This document shows positions 14,773 to 24,153 of a stretch of 26,205 bases of DNA, piece after piece (within the stretch, counting starts at the first letter, position 1; every line of letters starts with the position of its first letter). The stretch lies in contig WJIV01000102.1 of the NCBI GenBank assembly GCA_014730055.1, positions 1-26,205 on the forward strand, written 5' to 3'. The DNA is from Candidatus Bathyarchaeota archaeon. GTDB taxonomy: Archaea; Thermoproteota; Bathyarchaeia; TCS64. Made by a program: the position numbers and the translations under genes. The notes beneath the pieces are model-generated. The model was not told where the DNA came from. It made no database searches and worked only from the letters and a program-made list of their open reading frames with translations.

Positions 14773-16371
14773 ATGCATGCTGATCTGATCTTAAAGAATG
14801 GGAAGATTATCACCATGGACTCAACAGGCTCAATTATAGAGGCCGTTGGAGTAAAGAACGGGAGAATAGTTTCTACTGGAGAAAACGCTGATTTAGATAA
14901 AATAATTGGTCCAGAAACCGAGGTCATCGATCTTAATGGACGAACAGTTATACCTGGTTTAATAGATAGCCATGGACATTTTATATCAACTGGAGCCCGT
15001 CGGATTTTAAATGTTGATCTAAGCCAGGAAGCAGGTGTAACATCCATACAGGACATCATTGACCGGCTAAAGGAGAGGGCTAAGATAACCCCCAAGGGAG
15101 AATGGATATCTGGTTATCAGGAGGATGATTCCAAACTTAAAGAGAAACGTCACCCCACAAGATGGGAGTTAGATGAAGCAAGCCGGGAGCATCCAATACT
15201 CATCTCCACTGTTGGAGGGCACTTTTATATGGCTAACAGCCTCGCCTTCGAGAGTGCTGGAGTAAAAAAGGATACCCCAGACCCAGTTGGAGGAAAATTT
15301 GACAGGGACCCTGATACGGGGGAGCCTAATGGTGGAATACATGAGAAAGCACTTGATATTATTAGACCGGGAGGTCCACCAGAGCCAACCCGAAAACAGG
15401 CCATGGATGGGGCTAAGGAGATCCTAAATGAGTGCGCCGAAGTGGGGTTAACATGCGTCTATGATACAGTTGAAAAATCTCAGATAAGAGCCGCTCTGGA
15501 CCTTAAGAACAGGGGAGAGCTGCCCATCAGAGTGAGGATGGATGTAAGTATCGATTCCTTCCCTGAGCTAAACAAACTGGGTATATACCGGGGCCTGGGG
15601 GACGACTGGTTAAGAGTTTGTGGCTTGAAATTCTTCTTCGATGGTGCCATATCCGCTCGAACCGCAGCCGTAACGGAGGAGTATTTGAATAAGCCCGGAT
15701 TCTTCGGTGTCATGGCAACTACTAGGGAGATCGCCACCGAGACCATAGAGGAAGCGTACTCTGAGGGTTACCGGATAAGTGCCCATGCTAACGGGGATAG
15801 GGCCATTGAAATGTATCTTGATATCATGCAGGAGATGCAGGAGAAGTACCCTCGAGAAGATCCTAGGAACAGGGACATCCACTGTACCGTTATAAATGAG
15901 GAGCTAGTGCAGAGAATAAAGAAACTGAGGATTCTACCCACAATCTTTGGGCCATATGTCTACTACCATGGTGATAAGCTCATACCGGCCTTTGGAGAAG
16001 CCCGGCTTGAGAGGATGTTCGCGGCCAAAAGCTTCCTCGATGCGGGTGTCACGATAGCAGCTCACAGTGACCACCCCTGTGCACCGTATCCCCCCTTAAT
16101 GGCCATACACGGACTAGTAAATAGAAGAACTAAGAGCGGAAGCCCAATTGGTCAAACCCAAAAGATATCCGTCCTGGACGCTCTGAAACTCTACACGATT
16201 AACGCTGCTTACCAGCAGTATGACGAGGACTTACTTGGAAGCATCGAGGAGGGAAAGCTAGCCGACTTCGTAGTCCTAGCTGAAGATATCCTCACAGTAC
16301 CTAGTGAGAAGATAAAGGACATAATGGTTGAAATAACAATCATCGATGGAAAGATAGCATATAGAAAGTAG
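14773..16371 (+). CDS. YtcJ-like metal-dependent amidohydrolase
   Basis: About 532 residues of the amidohydrolase superfamily, YtcJ/amidohydrolase_3 type. The N-terminal beta-sandwich part reads ADLILKNGKIITMD. The first metal motif is GLIDSHGHF (H67, H69), followed by FFFDGAISAR, ISAHANGDRAIEM and the terminal HSDHPCAPYPPLMAI, then the composite C-terminal strand GKLADFVVLAEDIL. All are typical. YtcJ homologues hydrolyse N-acyl or cyclic amides but most have no proven substrate. The start is ATG 14773 or GTG 14764. It is divergent from the aminotransferase and followed by T-runs at 16388-16394 and 16405-16412. With the creatininase-like enzyme it is one of two amidases in the window. Confidence 0.88.
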   Translation: MHADLILKNGKIITMDSTGSIIEAVGVKNGRIVSTGENADLDKIIGPETEVIDLNGRTVIPGLIDSHGHFISTGARRILNVDLSQEAGVTSIQDIIDRLKERAKITPKGEWISGYQEDDSKLKEKRHPTRWELDEASREHPILISTVGGHFYMANSLAFESAGVKKDTPDPVGGKFDRDPDTGEPNGGIHEKALDIIRPGGPPEPTRKQAMDGAKEILNECAEVGLTCVYDTVEKSQIRAALDLKNRGELPIRVRMDVSIDSFPELNKLGIYRGLGDDWLRVCGLKFFFDGAISARTAAVTEEYLNKPGFFGVMATTREIATETIEEAYSEGYRISAHANGDRAIEMYLDIMQEMQEKYPREDPRNRDIHCTVINEELVQRIKKLRILPTIFGPYVYYHGDKLIPAFGEARLERMFAAKSFLDAGVTIAAHSDHPCAPYPPLMAIHGLVNRRTKSGSPIGQTQKISVLDALKLYTINAAYQQYDEDLLGSIEEGKLADFVVLAEDILTVPSEKIKDIMVEITIIDGKIAYRK

Positions 16372-16404
16372 ACCTCAGTACTCCATATTTTTTTAAAATA
16401 ATCA

Positions 16405-16412
16405 TTTTTTTT
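16405..16412 (+). terminator. T-run terminator after the amidohydrolase
   Basis: Eight consecutive T at 16405-16412, preceded by seven T at 16388-16394, shortly after the stop at 16371. Poly-T tracts without a strong hairpin are the usual archaeal intrinsic termination signal. Confidence 0.55.
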
Positions 16413-16445
16413 CATAAATTTTGAACTTTGATTATTTTAGTATCC

Positions 16446-16454
16446 TTTATATTA
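16446..16454 (+). promoter_or_regulatory. TATA element of the first MFS gene
   Basis: TTTATATTA is centred ~44 bases before the TTG at 16494. It implies a leader of about 17 bases that carries the GAGGAG ribosome binding site. Confidence 0.5.
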
Positions 16455-16481
16455 CTCGTACCTGTCTCACCTGTATAATCT

Positions 16482-16487
16482 GAGGAG
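16482..16487 (+). promoter_or_regulatory. Ribosome binding site that decides a TTG start
   Basis: GAGGAG with a six-base spacer to TTG 16494. It is the clearest Shine-Dalgarno motif in the window and supports the non-ATG start of the MFS gene. Confidence 0.65.
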
Positions 16488-16493
16488 ACGATT

Positions 16494-17723
16494 TTGGCAT
16501 CAGTTAGAAAAGCTATTCAGGACATGATGAAGAGCCGAAATCTGATGGTAATCACTCTAACCCAGAGCCTATTCATGCTCACAGCAAGTCTGTGGTGGCC
16601 TTTCTGGAGTCTATACATCTTGGAGTTAGGTACAACTAAGACCCTCATGGGGATGATATTCATGGCAGAGACTGTTGCCCAGCTAATTTTCCAGCTACCA
16701 GGTGGCATCTTAACGGACAGATTAGGAAGGAAAAAAATGATAGTTCTCGGAAGCGTGCTAAGGGCTACATCTCCACTGATCTATGTGGCCACTGGGAGCT
16801 GGCAGTTCGTATTGGTCGGTATGTTCATAACACAGATGAGTAACATGATGGTGCCAGCGATTGATGCCCTAATCGCCGAATCCACCAGCGTTGAGCACCG
16901 TGCTATGGGCTACGGGACTTTCAGAATGATGACCTTGTTGCCCATGATTTTTACTCCTTTCATTGGTGGGGTGATCACGGATTCACTGGGCGTTTACGGT
17001 GGGGTGCGGCTAGCGATTACATGCACTCTTGCTGTTGCCTGGTTAAATGTGTATATTCGCTGGAAGTACCTAGAGGATACCTATACTACTGAACACGCTT
17101 CCAGTCGACTTGACGCATTAAAGGAGATAAAATCAGTCCCCCGTACGATATGGACCTTAATAACGGTAGCAGTCTTTGCCAGCTTAGGATTAAGAGTAGC
17201 AAGCCAATTTATGGCGGTCTATGCCACTCAGGTGGCCCAACTCACAAAGACCCAGTGGGGCCTGATAATGACTACCGTAGGCATAATCTCCACTGTGCTG
17301 ACAATTCCCTCAAGCATCTGGTCTGATAAGGTGGGAAGGAAGCCAGGAATAATGATTAGTCTCGGCCTCACACCATTGATGTACTTGGGCTTCCCCTTTT
17401 CAAATGGCTTCCTGCAGCTTGCATTTAGTAGAGTATTTGGGGCCATTAGCGAGGGGTTTGGAGGTGCCGTAACGGGCTTGGAAGGGGGATCTGCGTGGCT
17501 TGCACTGGTAGCGGATATCGTTCCATCACAGCAACGAGGAAAAGTTATGGGGCTCATTGCTACTATAGCTGGGGCTCTGAGTTTCCCCGGGGCTTGGATA
17601 GGGGGTCTTCTCTGGGATAATGTATCTCCCTCTGCTCCATTCTATCTTGCATCAGCCACGAGTGCCTTCGCTTTTCTGATCTTTTCTATACTGGTTAAAG
17701 AACCAAAGGAAAAAGCTGATTGA
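16494..17723 (+). CDS. MFS transporter
   Basis: A 409-residue major facilitator with about 12 membrane helices. The loop 2-3 signature is GILTDRLGRKKMIVLG, and the equivalent motif after helix 8 is SIWSDKVGRKPGIMIS. The central cytoplasmic loop near residue 200 separates the two six-helix halves. The pattern resembles drug/H+ antiporter and general sugar or organic-acid carriers; the substrate cannot be inferred. The TTG start is supported by GAGGAG six bases upstream. The stop codon overlaps or touches the AlaX-like gene, so the two are probably co-transcribed. Confidence 0.9.
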   Translation: MASVRKAIQDMMKSRNLMVITLTQSLFMLTASLWWPFWSLYILELGTTKTLMGMIFMAETVAQLIFQLPGGILTDRLGRKKMIVLGSVLRATSPLIYVATGSWQFVLVGMFITQMSNMMVPAIDALIAESTSVEHRAMGYGTFRMMTLLPMIFTPFIGGVITDSLGVYGGVRLAITCTLAVAWLNVYIRWKYLEDTYTTEHASSRLDALKEIKSVPRTIWTLITVAVFASLGLRVASQFMAVYATQVAQLTKTQWGLIMTTVGIISTVLTIPSSIWSDKVGRKPGIMISLGLTPLMYLGFPFSNGFLQLAFSRVFGAISEGFGGAVTGLEGGSAWLALVADIVPSQQRGKVMGLIATIAGALSFPGAWIGGLLWDNVSPSAPFYLASATSAFAFLIFSILVKEPKEKAD

Positions 17724-17746
17724 TACCTGCGACTATTGTAGTTGAC

Positions 17747-18463
17747 ATGACCGATACAGCGCTGCTATATCTACAGGACAGCTACATCAAGGAGTTTGAT
17801 GCTGAAGTCGTGAGATCCGGACCACGATACGTCATTCTGGACAGGACAGCCTTCTACCCTGAGGGCGGTGGCCAGCCAACTGATACAGGGAGGCTCTACT
17901 ATGATTCTGATGAATTCAGAGTAATCAAAGTAATGCAGAGGGGAGAACAGGTATATCACTACCTGGACGGAGACATCCCCGAAAGGTCAAAGGTTCACGG
18001 TAAGGTAGATTGGGAAAAGCGATTTACCTATATGAGGCTTCACAGCGGTGAGCACCTCCTGACCGGTCTATTCGAGGGAGAAAAAGGGGGTCCCAAAGTG
18101 TTCAGCAGTTTCTCCCAACTCGACTTTAAGCCTAGTGACATCGACGAGAACACCATCAGAGATATCGAGGAAAGGTTTAACGAGATAATTGATGAGAACA
18201 TACCCGTTGATACTTACTATCAGAACAGGGATGAATTAGATGTGAGTGATGATGAGCGAAAGAAAGAGTTCCTTGAAAAGATTCCTAACGCCATTAAAAA
18301 GATAAGAATGGTCAAGATAGGGACTTATGCATTAACCTTCTGCATGGGAACCCATGTCAAGAGCACAGGGGAGATTGGCAAGCTAGAGGAATTGAGAGTT
18401 GAACCCAAGAAGAAGAGAAGGAAGATAGTATATTTCAAGCTCGAGGGATTAGAGGCCCCTTAA
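17747..18463 (+). CDS. Alanyl-tRNA editing protein AlaX-like
   Basis: About 238 residues equivalent to the editing domain of alanyl-tRNA synthetase, free-standing. It hydrolyses Ser- or Gly-tRNA(Ala) in trans. Conserved pieces are AFYPEGGGQPTDTG (the Gly-rich loop of AlaX-M/L), the first zinc pair HSGEH (H99, H103), the second pair CMGTH (C199, H203) and KSTGEIG. All four zinc ligands are present. There is no C-Ala domain; the size fits AlaX-M. ATG 17747 gives the usual LLYLQDSYIKEFDAEV opening. A TTG at 17720 overlapping the MFS stop (TTGA) is the alternative and would imply translational coupling. Confidence 0.9.
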   Translation: MTDTALLYLQDSYIKEFDAEVVRSGPRYVILDRTAFYPEGGGQPTDTGRLYYDSDEFRVIKVMQRGEQVYHYLDGDIPERSKVHGKVDWEKRFTYMRLHSGEHLLTGLFEGEKGGPKVFSSFSQLDFKPSDIDENTIRDIEERFNEIIDENIPVDTYYQNRDELDVSDDERKKEFLEKIPNAIKKIRMVKIGTYALTFCMGTHVKSTGEIGKLEELRVEPKKKRRKIVYFKLEGLEAP

Positions 18464-18656
18464 AAAATTTCAGGTACTTTGGTTGACCAAGTTTATGTCC
18501 ACTAAATCACTATTTCTCAAATCCTAAAGATTCTTTCTATCAACGGTGCATAATTTGAACAAACTAATACTTTTACATATTTGAAGAACTTTGTACATTA
18601 GATAAGTTTATAGATTGGTTGCGTTGCGTGAATTTGATCTAAAAGAAGGCAAATTC

Positions 18657-19865
18657 ATGAGTGGACGCTCAGTACGGATGGATATACTCTCAATATATGT
18701 CCCATCATTCTTTATCTTCTTGGGAATGAGCATAGTATCTCCGATTCTTCCACTATACGCAAAGAGTTACAATGTCTCTTACACCCTTGTATCGCTCGCT
18801 ATATCGGCTTATGCCTTCGGAAGGTTTCTAGCTGATATCCCAACAGGTATTTTGGCTGATAAATATGGCAGAAGGCCTATTATGATAATAGGAACCCTAC
18901 TACTCACCGTCATGGCCTTCCTGAACGCTTGGGCCGGAAGCTTCGCAGAATTCTTGCTCTACAGACTAATACAAGGCATAGGCTCTGCCATGTGGATGAC
19001 CAGTCGCAGTACCCTGCTTGCCGATATACTGAAGCCTGAGGAGAGGGGCAGAGTAATGGGGTACTTTCAAACCTTCATGCTCCTAGGTAGCAGCGCCGGA
19101 CCTGTGATAGGCGGATACGTGGCCTCACTCTACGGGATTAAGTCCACCTTCTACTTCTATGCCTTAACAGGATTTATCAGCCTAATAATAACCTACCTAC
19201 TCATCAAAGAACCCGAGGGGACCTCCCACAGATCAGAGCATCTTAGCTTTGATATGGAGACAGCGAAGAGGATTATGAGGAACCGGAGCTTCAGCCTTGC
19301 ATGCCTTGCGACCTTCACAGTATTCTTCATGAGAACAGGTATCAGAGGAACGATGATCCCTCTCTATGCAAATGGCGTTCTCGGACTAGACGAGATATCA
19401 ATAGGGGCCGTCATTAGCTACGCCACGATCATGAACCTAATACTAACAATACCCATGGGTCACATTACAGACTACTTCGGCCGAAAACCTGCCATAGTAC
19501 TATCCCTGTTCTTTACTGCAATATCCGCTCTAGTCTTTCCCTTTACAACCAACTACCACACACTAAGCATAGCTGCTATCCTCCTAGGCATCGGAACAAG
19601 TGGAGCAGGTCAAGCTCCCCTTGCATTAGCAACAGATGCCACCTATAACGAGCCAAGAGGGCTATGTCAGGGGCTCTACAGACTATTTGGTGATATCGGT
19701 TTCATGGTGGGCCCAATTATACTTGGTTTAATCTCAGACAATTATGGACTACGAGCTCCCTTCTTCTTCATGACAGGCATGATCCTCACCAGTGCAATCC
19801 TAATTCAGCTCTTCGCGGTAGAGACTTATAGTGCGAGGAAAAATAAACAAAAAATAATCGTATAA
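18657..19865 (+). CDS. MFS transporter
   Basis: About 402 residues with 12 predicted membrane helices. The loop 2-3 motif is GILADKYGRRPIMIIG, the antiporter-type motif GSSAGPVIGGYVASLYG is in helix 5, and the second-half motif is GHITDYFGRKPAIVLS. The GP motif of helix 5 favours a proton-antiporting drug or metabolite exporter, though the substrate is unknown. ATG 18657 has AGAAGG seven bases upstream and is preferred over TTG 18615. The 190 bases before it hold no gene, only AT-rich sequence with a TATA-like TTTATA at 18607-18612. It is a paralogue in kind of the MFS gene at 16494, but the two do not look like recent duplicates. Confidence 0.9.
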   Translation: MSGRSVRMDILSIYVPSFFIFLGMSIVSPILPLYAKSYNVSYTLVSLAISAYAFGRFLADIPTGILADKYGRRPIMIIGTLLLTVMAFLNAWAGSFAEFLLYRLIQGIGSAMWMTSRSTLLADILKPEERGRVMGYFQTFMLLGSSAGPVIGGYVASLYGIKSTFYFYALTGFISLIITYLLIKEPEGTSHRSEHLSFDMETAKRIMRNRSFSLACLATFTVFFMRTGIRGTMIPLYANGVLGLDEISIGAVISYATIMNLILTIPMGHITDYFGRKPAIVLSLFFTAISALVFPFTTNYHTLSIAAILLGIGTSGAGQAPLALATDATYNEPRGLCQGLYRLFGDIGFMVGPIILGLISDNYGLRAPFFFMTGMILTSAILIQLFAVETYSARKNKQKIIV

Positions 19866-19907
19866 AAAATCAAGGATCGTTGAAGTTTCACTCTTTCGAG
19901 GATTGTG

Positions 19908-21461
19908 TTAGATCTCTTGGACATCTATTCGGAGGCCAAGCTTGTTTTCCAGTCTCGCAATGTTCTTACCACTTTTACCGATTATCTTGGGTATCACGCC
20001 TCTATGAACTCTGACAATGGCGGAATTTGGGCCTGTAATCTCCACTTCAGCTCCCTTATCGTACCTCCTGATATAGTGCATTATCCTCTCCTCTGCCAAC
20101 TGTTCAACTGTGCTTGCTTCCCTGTACTCCGAGCGCACAGGTACCACAACGCTTTCATTCCCGAATGTGAAGACGTCGTACTCCAAGTATCCTGTCTCAA
20201 AATCCTTTATCTCTACTACTGGTCTGGCCAGGTCCTCACCAATCATGCCTGTGGGTACTTTCACAGCCATGCCTACAGTGTATACACGTCGCACCTCCCC
20301 GTCCTTGATGAAAATGATCGTATCTATTACACTAGGTATCATCCCCAGTTCAGCCCTTGTCAGGAACCTCTGAAGCGCATCCAAGGCTTCTGATGCATGC
20401 GTTACCCCGATCATGCCCACCCCGGCCAACCTCATATCCATGAAGACCTCGAAATCTTCAGTCTTTCTAACCTCATCGAAAATTGTATAATCTGGTCTCA
20501 CGAGTAGAAGGATGTTAGCTGTCTTCTCGAACTTTCCGTCCAGGGCACCGTACTGTGTGATCTCTGGTCCTACCTGGAGATCCCTGGGGCTCTCCATGGT
20601 CTTCGTGACCTTGCCAAGTCCGCTGTAGTACTCGGCAAGACTACTAGCGAAGGTGGTCTTTCCCGATCCTGGTGGGCCCGCTATCAATATCCCTTCAGCT
20701 CTCTCAGCAAGCCTTTCCTGCAACCTGTCCGAGAGGAAGTAATCCTCAAGTCTTAGCTTGATTAATGGCCTCACTATGGTTACCTCGAGGCCATCGCTGA
20801 ACGGAGGTTCAGCTATAGCGATCCTGTACTCATCTAGTTGCACAACCCTTGCACCAGGTTCCCTTACCTCGATTAAGGCCTGACCCCTGTCAATAGCCTC
20901 ATCTATCTCACTAATGATCTTTCTGAGCTCGCCTCTTGTACGAGGGTTCTGCCTTATCTTTACAAGGTTAAAGTCCCCGGGGACCCCTCGTTTAGCGTGA
21001 GGTGGGACGTTCTCCTTGAGATGTACACTCATTGTGTCATCTGAGAAGTACTGCTTAAAGCTGAGGGCATATTCATCTCGGGGCATCTCTATGTACTGGG
21101 AATCCAACCCTTCGGCCTCGGCCACTAAAGACTGGAGATAGTCCATCGTTATTAGTACAGCCTTATTTTCCCTCACGACATCCCTGATTAAAGCATCTAT
21201 TCTTCCCCTCGGTGCCAACTGGATTTCCTCGGCTGATGGGCGATCCCCCTTGAAGGTTAATTCAACACTTTTTCTCATACACTCCGTTCGAAGCCTCTTA
21301 ATTTCCTCAAGACCATCATAACCCTCACCCTTTCCCCGGTTTGCCATACCCTCCAACTCATTTAGAGCGGCGTAAGGTATTATGATCTCCTCGACCCCCT
21401 CCTCAAGGAGGTCCACGGTCCTACCCTCTACTATTACCGATGTATCAAGTACAAACTTCAT
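19908..21461 (-). CDS. PIN domain-ATPase-KH domain protein (COG1855-like)
   Basis: About 517 residues in the three-part layout widespread in archaea. The N-terminal PIN-type nuclease fold has MKFVLDTSVIVEGR with acidic D6 and later D89. The central PilT/VirB11-like secretion-ATPase-type P-loop domain has Walker A GPPGSGKTTF (K268). The C-terminal KH RNA-binding domain carries the GxxG loop IIGKSGKNI. Biochemistry of the family is scarce; RNA cleavage or remodelling is expected from the domains. ATG 21461 is chosen for its PIN consensus and the GGTGAG just upstream; an in-frame start at 21485 is less likely. It is the last gene of a minus-strand run after the CoA-transferase gene, with a separate TATA-like GATATATG near 21487-21494. 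Confidence 0.92.
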   Translation of the reverse strand: MKFVLDTSVIVEGRTVDLLEEGVEEIIIPYAALNELEGMANRGKGEGYDGLEEIKRLRTECMRKSVELTFKGDRPSAEEIQLAPRGRIDALIRDVVRENKAVLITMDYLQSLVAEAEGLDSQYIEMPRDEYALSFKQYFSDDTMSVHLKENVPPHAKRGVPGDFNLVKIRQNPRTRGELRKIISEIDEAIDRGQALIEVREPGARVVQLDEYRIAIAEPPFSDGLEVTIVRPLIKLRLEDYFLSDRLQERLAERAEGILIAGPPGSGKTTFASSLAEYYSGLGKVTKTMESPRDLQVGPEITQYGALDGKFEKTANILLLVRPDYTIFDEVRKTEDFEVFMDMRLAGVGMIGVTHASEALDALQRFLTRAELGMIPSVIDTIIFIKDGEVRRVYTVGMAVKVPTGMIGEDLARPVVEIKDFETGYLEYDVFTFGNESVVVPVRSEYREASTVEQLAEERIMHYIRRYDKGAEVEITGPNSAIVRVHRGVIPKIIGKSGKNIARLENKLGLRIDVQEI

Positions 21462-21464
21462 GGA

Positions 21465-21470
21465 CTCACC
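21465..21470 (-). promoter_or_regulatory. Ribosome binding site of the PIN-ATPase-KH gene
   Basis: Minus-strand GGTGAG lies three bases before ATG 21461, complementary to the usual archaeal 16S tail. It supports this ATG over the in-frame codon at 21485. Confidence 0.45.
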
Positions 21471-21553
21471 AGTACTATCTATCAATCATATATCGGAGTA
21501 ACTTAAAAACCGGGTCTCAAAACGAAAAAATATGTAATGTTATGAAAAATTTC

Positions 21554-22717
21554 TTAGCCCTTCCACTTTACAATAGCACCCTCCTTGACGAGTTCATTGA
21601 TCTTCTCCTGTTCAAATCCAAGAAGCTCCATCAAAACATCTGATGTGTGCTGTCCGAGCATAGGAGAGGCACTTGTTACCTCACCAGGGGTCTTGCTGAA
21701 TTTCACCGGGAAGTTTGGTACAAGGTGCTTTGCCCCACTGGCGTGCTCAACCTCTACCCACATATCCCTTGCTTTTAGATGGGGATCGAAGATAGCCTCA
21801 TATGCCTCATATATCGGCGCACAAGGTAACTCGGCATCAGCAAGAAGCTTGAAGGCCTCCATTCTCGTCATATCTTTAACTTTTTCAACAAGCACCTCCC
21901 TGGTAAGCTCCTCCACGTCAAATAGTTCCTTTAGATTCTCTATCGCCCTAGGCCTCTCGCCTGCAACTTGGATCCAACCATCTTTGACCTTGATAATCCC
22001 CCAGAGACGAGTAGGATCTCGAGGGCGTTTCTGCCTCCGATCGATGGGACTCTCCTTGAACAGATCGTATGCAACGCTTGCACAGCAGTTGAATGCGACC
22101 ATGCTATCCACCTGATTGACATCAATCCACTGTCCCTCACCAGTCTTATCACGGTGCCGTATCGCAGCGACTATCGAGAAAGCCGCGTACATCGCCGGAC
22201 CTAGATCACCAAGGGCTCCTGCCATGGTGATGGGCGGGCCGTCATAATCATGTCCTTTCCCCGTGGCATAGGTATGGCCGCTAATGGCCTCTGATACCAC
22301 AGCGTAGCTTCCATATCTGCTATAGGGTCCATCCTGACCGAATCCTGATAAAGCGGCATAGATAATGTCTGGTTTTAGTTCCTTTAAGACATCATACCCC
22401 AGTCCCAGCTTCTCCATAGTTCCTGGTGCAAAGTTCTGGACAACTATATCGCTCTTTTTTACAAGTTCCTTCACTATTTCCAAGCCTTCAGGGTTTTTCA
22501 TATCGATGCTTATGTCCTTCTTGTTGAGGTTTAAAGCGTAAAATGTTGAGCTCACTCCGTTGAAAAGCTCCCCAGGTCCGAGTCTTCCGATGGTTCCCCA
22601 TGGTGGTTCAACTTTTATGACCTCTGCACCAAGCTCAGCTAGCATCATTGTGCAGTAGGGTCCGAACCATACGTGGGTAAAGTCCAACACCCTAATGTCT
22701 TCTAGTATCTTTTGCAT
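21554..22717 (-). CDS. Class III CoA-transferase (CaiB/BaiF family)
   Basis: A 387-residue CaiB/BaiF (formyl-CoA transferase-type) enzyme. The opening ILEDIRVLDFTHVWFGP and the block MLAELGAEVIKVEPP are canonical. The predicted catalytic Asp is D171 in AGALGDLGPAMYAAF, aligned with the acyl-aspartate residue of formyl-CoA transferase. Members move CoA between carboxylic acids such as oxalate, carnitine, 2-hydroxyacids and aryl acids. The acid used here is unknown. It lies 71 bases downstream of kynureninase on the same strand, so co-transcription is likely. GAGGA sits only two bases before the ATG. Confidence 0.9.
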   Translation of the reverse strand: MQKILEDIRVLDFTHVWFGPYCTMMLAELGAEVIKVEPPWGTIGRLGPGELFNGVSSTFYALNLNKKDISIDMKNPEGLEIVKELVKKSDIVVQNFAPGTMEKLGLGYDVLKELKPDIIYAALSGFGQDGPYSRYGSYAVVSEAISGHTYATGKGHDYDGPPITMAGALGDLGPAMYAAFSIVAAIRHRDKTGEGQWIDVNQVDSMVAFNCCASVAYDLFKESPIDRRQKRPRDPTRLWGIIKVKDGWIQVAGERPRAIENLKELFDVEELTREVLVEKVKDMTRMEAFKLLADAELPCAPIYEAYEAIFDPHLKARDMWVEVEHASGAKHLVPNFPVKFSKTPGEVTSASPMLGQHTSDVLMELLGFEQEKINELVKEGAIVKWKG

Positions 22718-22788
22718 ATTCCTCAGATACCCAATGTTGGGGTAATAATGTTTATCCCATTTAGAAAAAAATAAATTTAAATATGTAG

Positions 22789-24072
22789 CTAGGTGACTGT
22801 TCCCCGATCCTTTGTATAGTTTTCATATTCCTTGCTGTCGATGACGCCCTTAAGGTGCTGAGCGACCTTCCATACATCATGATAGCTTATGTAGAGGGGA
22901 ATGGGAGCCAACCTGATAATATTCGGTGGCCTGAAGTCGGGGATAACACCTCTCTCAATCAAGGCCTGGTTTATTCGCCAGGCATCATTATGATAGACTC
23001 CAACGTGTCCTCCTCGTCTCTCTGGCTCCCTCGGAGTAGCTATCCCATAGTTATAAGGGTCCTCACTGAGGGTCTGATCTATAAGGAACATAAGGTAGTC
23101 AGTTATTTTTAGGCTCTTTTTACGAATATTCTCGATCCCAGCCTCCCTCATCATGCGAAGGCTACCCTCTATTGGAGCCGTACTGAGGATTGTGGTGGTT
23201 CCTATCTGCCAAGCAGAGGCAGTCTTTGCAGGTTCGAACTCTTTTCTCATCTCGAACATGGTACTTCTCTCGTTACCAAACCACCCCGCTAAACCGGGGC
23301 GCGTCCCGAAATGAGCTCTGTTCACGTATAGGCTTCCCGTGCTACCTGGTCCTCCATTCATGTATTTATAATTACACCAGAATGCAAAGTCAGTCCCCCA
23401 GTCGCTGAAATGATGAGGTATGACCCCGACGCTATGGCTGCAGTCAAACCCTATTATTATCCCTCTCTCGTGGGCTTCCCTTGTTAGTCTTTCCATATCG
23501 AGGAGCTGCCCACTTCTGTAATACACGCTTGGAAGCAGAGCCAGTTGGACCTCATCACTCATTGCTTTTATGATATCGTCTTCATCAATCAGCATACCGT
23601 CTTGGCTCTTCACGAGGACAAGGTCCTCATCTGGGTCCCCTCCTCTTAACCGAACCTGAGCAGCCAAAGCATAAAGATCACTGGGGAAGTTCAACTCATC
23701 AGCAAGTATCTTTGTCTTACCGCCCTCTGGTTGATAAAAGCTGGCGACTAGGGTATGAAGATTGATCGTTGTGCCACCCGTGACGACAATTTCACCTGGA
23801 TTGGCTCCAACTAGTGATGCTTGCAATTCTCCGACTCTCTCAGAGTAGTTGATCCATGGGATCTCGGCACCACTCCATCCCTTTATTCCAAGGTTTTTCC
23901 ATTCATTTATCACCCTTTCGAGTGTTTTCTCGGCGTCCTTACTCATCAGCCCGAGACTGTTGCCATCCATGTAGATGCTATCTGGCAGTGCATAGAACCT
24001 CTGCTTATACCCCACCAACGGGTCTATAGCATCTAGCTCCAGGGCGTAGTCTTCTCCCAGTTGAAAATCCAT
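22789..24072 (-). CDS. kynU: Kynureninase
   Basis: A 427-residue PLP fold-type I hydrolase: L-kynurenine (or 3-hydroxykynurenine) + H2O to anthranilate (or 3-hydroxyanthranilate) + alanine. The N-terminal YMDGNSLGLM and the W-x-x-x-GIKGW block are diagnostic. The PLP aspartate region reads GFDCSHSVGVIPHHF (relatives usually have DLAHS), and the PLP lysine is K236 in WCNYKYMNGGPGS. The C-terminal RRGGHVGVYH block is also present. Length is normal. GAGGT six bases before the ATG is a good ribosome binding site. It lies between pyroglutamyl peptidase (upstream) and the CoA-transferase (downstream). No tryptophan or indoleamine dioxygenase or formamidase is visible in the window. Confidence 0.95.
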   Translation of the reverse strand: MDFQLGEDYALELDAIDPLVGYKQRFYALPDSIYMDGNSLGLMSKDAEKTLERVINEWKNLGIKGWSGAEIPWINYSERVGELQASLVGANPGEIVVTGGTTINLHTLVASFYQPEGGKTKILADELNFPSDLYALAAQVRLRGGDPDEDLVLVKSQDGMLIDEDDIIKAMSDEVQLALLPSVYYRSGQLLDMERLTREAHERGIIIGFDCSHSVGVIPHHFSDWGTDFAFWCNYKYMNGGPGSTGSLYVNRAHFGTRPGLAGWFGNERSTMFEMRKEFEPAKTASAWQIGTTTILSTAPIEGSLRMMREAGIENIRKKSLKITDYLMFLIDQTLSEDPYNYGIATPREPERRGGHVGVYHNDAWRINQALIERGVIPDFRPPNIIRLAPIPLYISYHDVWKVAQHLKGVIDSKEYENYTKDRGTVT

Positions 24073-24078
24073 ATACTT

Positions 24079-24083
24079 ACCTC
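24079..24083 (-). promoter_or_regulatory. Ribosome binding site of kynureninase
   Basis: Minus-strand GAGGT with a six-base spacer to the ATG at 24072. It confirms that start. Confidence 0.55.
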
Positions 24084-24153
24084 GTTATCTGATAAGGGCT
24101 CGCAGCTTTAAGAATGTTCAACATCGTAGGTTTTTGATCACATTATCAGAAAT

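Noticed and set aside
18464..18656. AT-rich 193-base gap before the second MFS gene, checked for a small RNA or small gene
   Set aside because: No convincing open frame, hairpin pair or conserved RNA motif was visible; only a TATA-like stretch and a ribosome binding site.
16494..19865. Two MFS genes flanking AlaX considered as a duplication or mobile cassette
   Set aside because: The two transporters differ clearly in sequence and no flanking repeats or integration-type ends were seen.
19905..20393. 162-codon plus-strand open frame, and several similar long frames opposite other genes (e.g. 4829-5167, 6003-6491, 21585-22115, 12566-12928)
   Set aside because: They lie antisense to well-supported genes, have no recognisable motifs or initiation signals, and reflect the codon use of the real gene on the other strand.
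23215..23240. GGTTCGAACT, resembling a tRNA T-loop
   Set aside because: It is inside the kynureninase coding region and no acceptor, D or anticodon arm can be folded around it.
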